Positions 14,994-19,525 of a DNA stretch of 19,525 nucleotides are shown here, piece by piece. Location of the stretch: the NCBI GenBank assembly GCA_050246795.1, contig JBFWVJ010000013.1, positions 1 through 19,525 of the forward strand. Direction: 5' to 3'. The stretch's first letter is position 1. Every line of letters begins with the position of its first letter. Source of the DNA: JBFWVJ01 sp050246795. GTDB lineage: Bacteria; Patescibacteriota; Gracilibacteria; JAUYGZ01. A program made the position numbers and the translations under genes. The notes beneath the pieces were generated by a model that was not told where the DNA came from, did no database searches, and saw only the letters and a program-made list of their open reading frames with translations.

Positions 14994-15320
14994 CCTTCAA
15001 GCATATCACCGGCATCGGAAATGTCACTTTACCAGTTATCAGCCCGCCACCAGCGGACGAAACTGAACTTGGGTGCCTTGAACAAGCCTTCATCGGCCTT
15101 TCAGTTTGAGTCGCCCATTTTGAACGTTGAGGGAGGGCATTGATTGACGGGATCTCGTACTCGTCCAGCATTAGGACAAAAGACGAAGGCCACAGATGAA
15201 GCCAGGGGTAATGCTCCTGAGCCGACCTTACCGTCAGGCCTGAGCGAGATGCTGGTCAGTGTGAGCGGCATCTCGCTCCCGACTCCCCAAGCCATCGTCT
15301 GCGGTCAAAGATATAGTAGT
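14994..15320. other. divergent intergenic region between membrane protein and XRE operon
   Basis: This 327-nt region lies between divergently transcribed genes and holds no gene I can support. Open frames crossing it have no ribosome binding sites and no domain. It contains the 11-bp inverted repeat at 15242-15278 and two copies of CCTGAGC (near 15218 and 15239). A TTGACG at 15144-15149 could be a -35 but has no good -10 at proper spacing. Confidence 0.5.
15242..15278. promoter_or_regulatory. 11-bp perfect inverted repeat, candidate operator
   Basis: GAGCGAGATGC (15242-15252) and GCATCTCGCTC (15268-15278) are perfect inverted copies with a 15-nt spacer. The centre-to-centre distance of 26 bp is close to 2.5 helical turns. 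It lies 42 bp before the XRE start codon with no following T-tract, so an operator for the adjacent XRE protein is more likely than a terminator. Confidence 0.55.
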
Positions 15321-15650
15321 ATGCACCATAAACTGCACTTGGTGCTTCGAGATCTATTGAAAAAGAGAGGTCAGTCGGCACGAAAGGCAGCCAAAGCCTG
15401 TGGTGTTCCGCTTTCAACATTCAACGGATACTTGAAGCCCGACAGACATCAGATTGATCCTAACCATCTCATCGCAATGTCGACCTATTTTGGTGTGAGT
15501 ATTGATTTCCTTTTAGGCGGCAAAGAACCAAACAAGCGAATCGAAGGATTGCCGACCAAGAAGATATTCAGTCGATGGGTGAAACTGACCATCGAAGAAA
15601 TTGCCGGTGATGACGACATTGGCGATCTCATCAAAGGGGGCAAGAAATGA
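15321..15650 (+). CDS. XRE-family HTH regulator
   Basis: This 109-residue protein has an N-terminal HTH_XRE domain (about 6-66): VLRDLLKKRGQSARKAAKAC, then VPLSTFNGYLKPDRHQIDP, then the typical closing YFGVSIDFLLGG. The short C-terminal helix (FSRWVKLTIEEIAGDDD) may dimerise. The start is placed at ATG 15321 because the HTH begins immediately after it; an in-frame GTG/ATG extension to 15144 has no family resemblance and would cover the inverted repeat. No strong ribosome binding site precedes ATG 15321. The stop overlaps the next start in an ATGA, so it heads the envelope-protein operon and probably regulates it. Confidence 0.8.
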   Translation: MHHKLHLVLRDLLKKRGQSARKAAKACGVPLSTFNGYLKPDRHQIDPNHLIAMSTYFGVSIDFLLGGKEPNKRIEGLPTKKIFSRWVKLTIEEIAGDDDIGDLIKGGKK

Positions 15651-16270
15651 AAACGTTGACCTTGGTTGCTATTGTTTTTTGTGCGTCGATCGCCAGTGCG
15701 CAGACAGTTGGATTCTATGATTTTCAGCTCGGTCAAAACAAAGACCAGATTGCCGGTTCCTGCAAGCGAGCCTCAATTCATTACCTCAACCAAGCTGAAC
15801 ACTTGAAGGTGCTTCACCAAAACAAACTGGCATCCATCATTTTAGAGTATAAGGATGTTTGTGCGGAGTCGCCAAAGGATCTGGATAAAGGCTTTAAGCT
15901 GATCAACTGTTCCTTTACATCCGACCGTGCAAAATCAAAAAGAGTCAAAAGCATCGCATTGGTAATGGCTGGAGAAAAACTGGTTCGAATCGAAGTCGAA
16001 CTCGATGCGAAGGAAAACAAGAATAACCCTGAGTTGGATAACCTAATTCAAAGCGGAACCCAACGCTCGGATACAGAGAAGTTCAATGGAATTGCTAAGA
16101 TCAATGGTCTCTATTCACTTGCCCCATTTTTAAAAGAGTTGGGCAACGAATCTAAACAAAAGATCTTTCAAAAAGGCGAGCAATTCTTCGCAACTAACAC
16201 GGCGAAGGATTCCCTATATCTCGTTTTGCTGGACCTTGGAACTTTGGTTCAGCACCAGCAGAAAAACTGA
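15647..16270 (+). CDS. secreted protein of unknown function
   Basis: This 207-residue protein begins with a clear Sec signal peptide (MKTLTLVAIVFCASIASA, cleavage after ASA before QT). The mature part is about 189 residues, lysine-rich, with alternating short strands (HQNKLASIILEYKDVC) and a helical C-terminal half. Two Cys near residues 75 and 91 could form a disulfide. No family is recognised. The ATG overlaps the stop of the XRE gene by 4 nt. It is likely periplasmic. Confidence 0.75.
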   Translation: MKTLTLVAIVFCASIASAQTVGFYDFQLGQNKDQIAGSCKRASIHYLNQAEHLKVLHQNKLASIILEYKDVCAESPKDLDKGFKLINCSFTSDRAKSKRVKSIALVMAGEKLVRIEVELDAKENKNNPELDNLIQSGTQRSDTEKFNGIAKINGLYSLAPFLKELGNESKQKIFQKGEQFFATNTAKDSLYLVLLDLGTLVQHQQKN

Positions 16271-16289
16271 TTTAAAAAAGGAGTAATCT

Positions 16290-16916
16290 ATGGGCTTACG
16301 AAACTGCACAACCATTTTGCCGATCATCGCCGTAATTGTGGGCTGTTCGTCCACCAACTCGAAAAAGATAGCGGAAATTCAGGGTAATGTCGGCGAGGAG
16401 CGCGTCCTATCAAGAATCGACGGACTGTCGTCTCGGCCAAGCTGGCTCAAAGAGTCGGAGCCATTCCGAATTGAGGGCGGTAAGGTCTACTCGATGGGGA
16501 TGACGTCGATGCCGGCAGATGATCGAGTTGAAGCTGGCTTTAGAATCGCGGAGAACAACGGTAAGGCTGCAATCTCAAATGCTATCGAACAGCGTCTCGA
16601 TTTCGTTTTCCAAAATGCAGAAGAAGGTACTGCCATGAGTGGCACTCAGGCTCGCTACGTCGGCGCTGAAGCAAGCAAACTCACAACAAGTAGTCTTCGC
16701 TCTAGCAAGAGATACTGGGAAAAGGTGGCGACGACTCAAGAGAATGGTCAGGTCGCAGTACAGTACCGTGTCTTCGCCATGGTTGAGATGCCAGAGAATG
16801 ATTTCAAAACGGCCATTGTAGATGCCATTCGCCGAAGCAAAGGTAAGGCTGGTATCAGCGCCGAGTTCGCAGAGAAGGTCGACAAGCATTGGGATCAATT
16901 CGTCAGTGGAAAGTAA
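16290..16916 (+). CDS. LPP20-type outer-envelope lipoprotein
   Basis: This 208-residue protein has a lipoprotein signal peptide ending in the lipobox IVGC (C19) followed by SS, which favours outer-membrane delivery. The mature region resembles LPP20-type lipoproteins: RPSWLKESEPF, then the strand YSMGMTSMPADDRVEAGFRIA and an amphipathic helix rich in Ala (ENNGKAAISNAIEQRL), then VQYRVFAMVEMPENDFKTAI. AAAAAAGGAG (16274-16283) is a strong ribosome binding site. It precedes a second protein of similar layout, so the two may pair in the envelope. The exact role is unknown. Confidence 0.72.
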   Translation: MGLRNCTTILPIIAVIVGCSSTNSKKIAEIQGNVGEERVLSRIDGLSSRPSWLKESEPFRIEGGKVYSMGMTSMPADDRVEAGFRIAENNGKAAISNAIEQRLDFVFQNAEEGTAMSGTQARYVGAEASKLTTSSLRSSKRYWEKVATTQENGQVAVQYRVFAMVEMPENDFKTAIVDAIRRSKGKAGISAEFAEKVDKHWDQFVSGK

Positions 16917-16935
16917 TCGTTGGCCAGTAGTAAAT

Positions 16936-17685
16936 ATGAAGACCATGGCACTCGCTTGCCTGATTCTTTCAACCACTGCGGTCGCGGCCCCGCCGGAATG
17001 GACTCGTCAAAACGGAATCCAGCACAAAGGTTCCACTCTTCACTTGGTCTCAACAGGGAGTGGACCTTCACTTGATTTAGCGAGGCGTTCGGCAATCGAC
17101 CAGGCTAAGGGAACTGCCGCCGATCAGGTGAACGGGTCTGCCAATATTCAGAGTATGAGTATTGAGACTGAAAAAAGCGCAAGCTTTCACTCAGAGGTGT
17201 CGAGTACGAAAAAGGTTGAGGGCCTTGTTTGCAAACCTTTGAATGAGTATGTCGAGGACAAGGGAGGCTTCTATACTGTGTGGCTCAGATGCGAGTTCGA
17301 CCTGAAAAAAGCCCGCGTCCAAATGATCGACGAGCCAGATCGATTCAATGGGTCACAGCCTCCTGAGAAAGGTACGGGAAAAAGCATTGAGATCGTCGAT
17401 GGAACCGTTTCTACGTCTAACCCCGCTGCTGGGAAAATTTCGCGTGGTGAGAATCGACATCTGATCCTCTCAGTGGTTCCTTCCTGTGAGTCGATTCTAA
17501 TCAGAGGCAAACAAAGCCGAACTATTCCTTGCAAGAACAATCCTGTGACGGTCATGGTGTTGCCGACGGACAAAGAAATGATCATCCGCGGCCCCGCCGG
17601 TTTTGCGCCTAAACATCTGAAAGTGCATGGCAATGTGCAAGACAGTGAATCCGAGGCGATGGAGGTCTATCTTGATAAGATGTAA
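16936..17685 (+). CDS. periplasmic protein with LPP20-like N-terminal region
   Basis: This is a 249-residue protein. Signal peptide MKTMALACLILSTTAVAA is followed by PPEWTRQNG. Residues ~20-130 repeat the layout of the preceding lipoprotein: PEW motif, a LHLVSTGSGPS strand, then a helix ARRSAIDQAKGTAADQ. Then come YTVWLRCEF and, in the last ~80 residues, a beta-rich part (LILSVVPSCESILIRG ... IIRGPAGFAPKHLKV) that loosely resembles a PEGA-type sandwich. The start is set at ATG 16936 because the signal peptide begins there; a longer frame to 16822 would overlap the previous gene. Probably a divergent paralogue of the neighbour. Function unknown. Confidence 0.68.
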   Translation: MKTMALACLILSTTAVAAPPEWTRQNGIQHKGSTLHLVSTGSGPSLDLARRSAIDQAKGTAADQVNGSANIQSMSIETEKSASFHSEVSSTKKVEGLVCKPLNEYVEDKGGFYTVWLRCEFDLKKARVQMIDEPDRFNGSQPPEKGTGKSIEIVDGTVSTSNPAAGKISRGENRHLILSVVPSCESILIRGKQSRTIPCKNNPVTVMVLPTDKEMIIRGPAGFAPKHLKVHGNVQDSESEAMEVYLDKM

Positions 17686-18538
17686 CGGACCACTTCTATT
17701 GATTTTTGTGGCGATTGCAGTCGGCTGCGCTACTGAGCCGGTCCGTGTGGTATCTACTGATCGGCCCGCAGCCAAATTGCTCCCACCTCATTTGTTGCCG
17801 AATGCAGTTTACAATCAGATATCATCCGCAATCGAGTCTGGTGCTAATAAGGCAGGACAACTACAGCAGATTGAAGCCGCTCTTTGCAACGGCTCCAGTC
17901 CCCGGGTCTCTATAAAGCGGACGTTCACCTATAGTCCGCCTAGCACAAGTGGCTTGCCGTTGGATGAAGCCAACGCCTGGAAGATTTCTCATTTGCAAGG
18001 TGCCCAGAAATTCTTAAAAAAGGAATTCTTTTACTACGCTGGCCAGTCATTTAGCGGAGCCAGCCAGCCGGAAAATATGGATCAGCCGCTAGATGAAGAC
18101 CAATTAGATGTCGTAGATCGAGAAGCCTATGATCGACGGAACTTTGTCAGTAGTGAGCAATTGTTGTTGGGAACCTATGCTGCGCGTTTCTTGAAGCCTT
18201 TATTCTTTCGTGAAGGCGGATACGTTGACATGCAATTTTTATTTCAGCGGTTCACGTTCCGCATTCCCTATGACGTGATAACCAAATTCGAAAAATTAGA
18301 TCCCACTCCACATATAAAACTGCCTGCGGACAATCACTACTTCGGCTATGATCGCGACACGTTCTCTCCAAAACTGGCATTAGACCATCAGGATTTTCTG
18401 TGGAGGTGGATTGCAAGAAATTCGACCTCGATTGCCGAAGCATCTGTCGAAAATGGAGACACTCGATTTTCTGTTGAAATGAAACTGGACCTGTTCTGTA
18501 GATATGCGGTGACTGTAAGGGATCTAAGGAGCAAATGA
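17672..18538 (+). CDS. lipoprotein of unknown function, TTG start
   Basis: This is a 288-residue protein. The start is placed at TTG 17672 because GGAGG (17661-17665) is spaced 6 nt from it and the resulting signal peptide is ideal: short basic end, hydrophobic core LLLIFVAIAV and lipobox AVGC with ATEP after the Cys. An in-frame ATG at 17627 has no ribosome binding site. The TTG overlaps the stop of the previous gene by 14 nt, which suggests translational coupling. The mature part is mixed alpha/beta with aromatic-rich stretches (KKEFFYYAGQSF, MQFLFQRFTFRIPYDV). No family is recognised. Confidence 0.68.
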   Translation: MIRCNGPLLLIFVAIAVGCATEPVRVVSTDRPAAKLLPPHLLPNAVYNQISSAIESGANKAGQLQQIEAALCNGSSPRVSIKRTFTYSPPSTSGLPLDEANAWKISHLQGAQKFLKKEFFYYAGQSFSGASQPENMDQPLDEDQLDVVDREAYDRRNFVSSEQLLLGTYAARFLKPLFFREGGYVDMQFLFQRFTFRIPYDVITKFEKLDPTPHIKLPADNHYFGYDRDTFSPKLALDHQDFLWRWIARNSTSIAEASVENGDTRFSVEMKLDLFCRYAVTVRDLRSK

Positions 18539-18639
18539 GCGGCTCCGGAATCAACTGTACTTTAGGACAGCAGTCGGCTAGGTCAGCCTTCACCTTAGTG
18601 ACTTGTTATCCGACAAGTTCTCCAGAAGTGGAGACACAT

Positions 18640-18981
18640 ATGAATCAAGGCAAGAAAAATGAAACACTTAACTCAGATGTTACGGCCATTATCGAAAATT
18701 GGGGCCGCGAAATATGGGCAAAGCCATCGAAGCCAAAGACCCCAGAAGATCGCAAATCCAGACATGAGCAACTTGCAAAATTGTTGAAAGATAACGACGT
18801 CTCGCCTGAAGACATTTCCTTAAAGCACGTCGATCAGATTCTGAAGATAACGGTGCCTATCGACAATGGGTCGATAGATTCGCAACAGATGAAGGGCGCT
18901 GCGTACTGGTATCTGAGACAGGCATTTTTGATGTCATCCGGAGAGGGAAAATCAATTTCCCATCTTAAAAAAGTCTCGTGA
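18640..18981 (+). CDS. small cytosolic helical protein, unknown function
   Basis: This 113-residue, mostly helical, charged protein (VTAIIENWGREIWAKPSKPK, then AKLLKDNDVSPEDISLKHVD, then AAYWYLRQAFLM) has no signal peptide or membrane segment. ATG 18640 is preferred because GTGGAGA lies 6 to 8 nt upstream. An in-frame ATG at 18535 overlaps the previous stop (ATGA) and would add 35 residues of low resemblance to a protein, though coupling makes it possible. It is the last gene of the operon, just before a strong terminator. No family is recognised. Confidence 0.6.
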   Translation: MNQGKKNETLNSDVTAIIENWGREIWAKPSKPKTPEDRKSRHEQLAKLLKDNDVSPEDISLKHVDQILKITVPIDNGSIDSQQMKGAAYWYLRQAFLMSSGEGKSISHLKKVS

Positions 18982-18983
18982 CG

Positions 18984-19023
18984 GAGCATTCCGAAAACGG
19001 TCGTTTCCGGAACAGCTCTTTTT
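18984..19023 (+). terminator. rho-independent terminator of the envelope operon
   Basis: GAGC (18984-18987) pairs with GCTC (19015-19018), enclosing a near-perfect 11-bp stem (TTCCGAAAACG against CGTTTCCGGAA, one mismatch, very short loop). A run of five T (19019-19023) follows. It begins 2 nt after the stop codon at 18981 and lies on the correct strand to end the 15321-18981 operon. Confidence 0.85.
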
Positions 19024-19028
19024 CAAAA

Positions 19029-19400
19029 TTACGACCATTGAAATCCTTTGGTTTTTTGCTCCAGTTTTTCGGGGGTTTTCGGAACGGCCTGCATTGCCCG
19101 GGAAATTGCACCGCGACTAATCCCGAGCTGCTTTTGGATCGCCGTGTAGCTCAAACCTTGACTTCGCAGGGTTTGAATTTTTACATCGTCTCTGGTCTTC
19201 GGACGACCAAGCGTCTTGCCAGAGCGCCTAGCATGTTCAAGCCCAAGCATTGTCCGTTCGATTAGAAGACTTTTTTCGAACTCTGCAAGTGAGCCGAGAA
19301 TCTGAGCAAGGAGGCGACCTGCCGGTGTGGTGTAATCGATGTTATCCTTGGTCGCGACAAATTGTACTCCCATTGCTTGCCACTCTTCGAGGGTCGAAAC
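19029..19400 (-). pseudogene. serine recombinase/resolvase, C-terminal remnant
   Basis: The frame, read back to the insertion point near 19400, gives VSTLEEWQAMGVQF, then IDYTTPAGRLLAQILGSLAE, then FEKSLLIERTMLGLEHARRS. This is the long helix region of resolvase/invertase-type serine recombinases. GRPKTRDDVKIQTL and a Hin-like HTH (LSYTAIQKQLGISRGAISRA) follow. The N-terminal catalytic part with the nucleophilic serine is missing because resolvase similarity stops exactly where the IS end begins. The rest of the gene may lie beyond the IS, outside the window. ATG 19373 could start a 114-residue fragment that would bind DNA but not recombine it. Confidence 0.82.
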
Positions 19401-19525
19401 TGGAGTTGCCCCGAATTAGTGGACACAAAATACCCTCAGGGGGTAGAAGGAGTCCATTATGTCAAAGAAAGCCAAACGTTATTCGAGCGAGTTTAGAGAC
19501 CGCATGGTTGAGCTGATACGCTCTG
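19401..19525 (+). mobile_element. left end of an IS3-family insertion sequence
   Basis: The terminal region starts at about 19401 with TGGAGTTGCCCC followed by GAATTAGTGGACAC, a form common at the ends of IS3-family elements. It interrupts the resolvase gene. OrfA starts 58 nt inside the element. The right end, OrfB and the target duplication lie outside the window, so the exact boundary could shift by a few bases. Confidence 0.75.
19459..19525 (+). CDS. IS3-family transposase OrfA, partial at window end
   Basis: Only the first 22 residues are present: MSKKAKRYSSEFRDRMVELI and on. This is the standard opening of the IS3 OrfA helix-turn-helix subunit (K..YS.EFR..MVEL). AGAAGGAG (19445-19452) is a strong ribosome binding site. 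In this family OrfA binds the terminal repeats, and the full transposase is made by frameshifting into OrfB. The gene is cut by the window edge, not necessarily broken. Confidence 0.8.
   Translation, partial: MSKKAKRYSSEFRDRMVELIRS

Noticed and set aside
15312..15317. TATAGT as a -10 for the XRE operon
   Set aside because: It lies only 3 nt before the chosen start codon and has no -35 at proper spacing.
15144..15320. N-terminal extension of the XRE protein from 15144
   Set aside because: The added 59 residues resemble no domain, and the frame runs through the inverted repeat, which is better read as an operator.
1..19525. CRISPR arrays or other tandem direct repeats
   Set aside because: No regularly spaced direct repeats were seen anywhere in the window.

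Overview
The window is a bacterial defence island of about 19.5 kb with roughly even base composition. Signal peptides, lipoboxes and LPP20-type lipoproteins point to a Gram-negative host. A delta-proteobacterial or Bdellovibrionota-like lineage would fit, but that is only an impression. An excisionase-like HTH gene lies at the left edge. A serine recombinase interrupted by an IS3-family element lies at the right edge. Both suggest mobile or formerly mobile DNA.

Positions 1-386 hold no convincing gene but contain a cluster of well-formed hairpins (10-140) of unknown nature, followed by a small MerR/excisionase-type HTH gene (387-614).

Positions 625-6311 are the most unusual part. A CD-NTase with an AGS-C sensor domain (625-1953) lies downstream of a gene (1981-3762) whose product has an N-terminal SAVED cyclic-oligonucleotide sensor and a C-terminal HEAVH zinc-peptidase-like domain. 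Together they look like a two-gene CBASS whose effector is a metallopeptidase. Divergently transcribed are an XRE repressor (4001-4351), an ImmA/IrrE-type HEXXH protease (4348-5226) and a protein with an AbiGi/DUF2971-like motif region (5235-6311). The intergenic region (3763-4000) carries back-to-back promoters with overlapping -35 hexamers. Two mirror-image operator-like repeats sit one over each -10/start region. My inference is that repressor and protease control both arms as a switch.

Positions 6327-13063, minus strand, are a complete type I Wadjet system, jetA-jetB-jetC-jetD, with 4-nt or short overlaps between all genes. JetA (MukF-like), JetB (MukE-like) and JetC (SMC-like ATPase) form the DNA-translocating complex. 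JetD, with a Toprim-like motif, is the nuclease that cuts circular plasmids.

Positions 13278-14993, also minus strand, carry an uncharacterised set: a small acidic protein, a retropepsin-like aspartic protease and a single-pass membrane protein. A 9-bp hairpin separates the last two.

Positions 15321-18981, plus strand, are a tightly packed operon: an XRE regulator, a secreted protein, an LPP20-type lipoprotein, a related periplasmic protein, a second lipoprotein and a small cytosolic protein. It ends in a strong intrinsic terminator (18984-19023). An 11-bp perfect inverted repeat (15242-15278) lies upstream. The function is unknown; it looks like an envelope-associated module.

Positions 19029-19525 hold the C-terminal part of a serine recombinase, cut off at about 19400 by the left end of an IS3-family element whose OrfA begins at 19459 and runs off the window.
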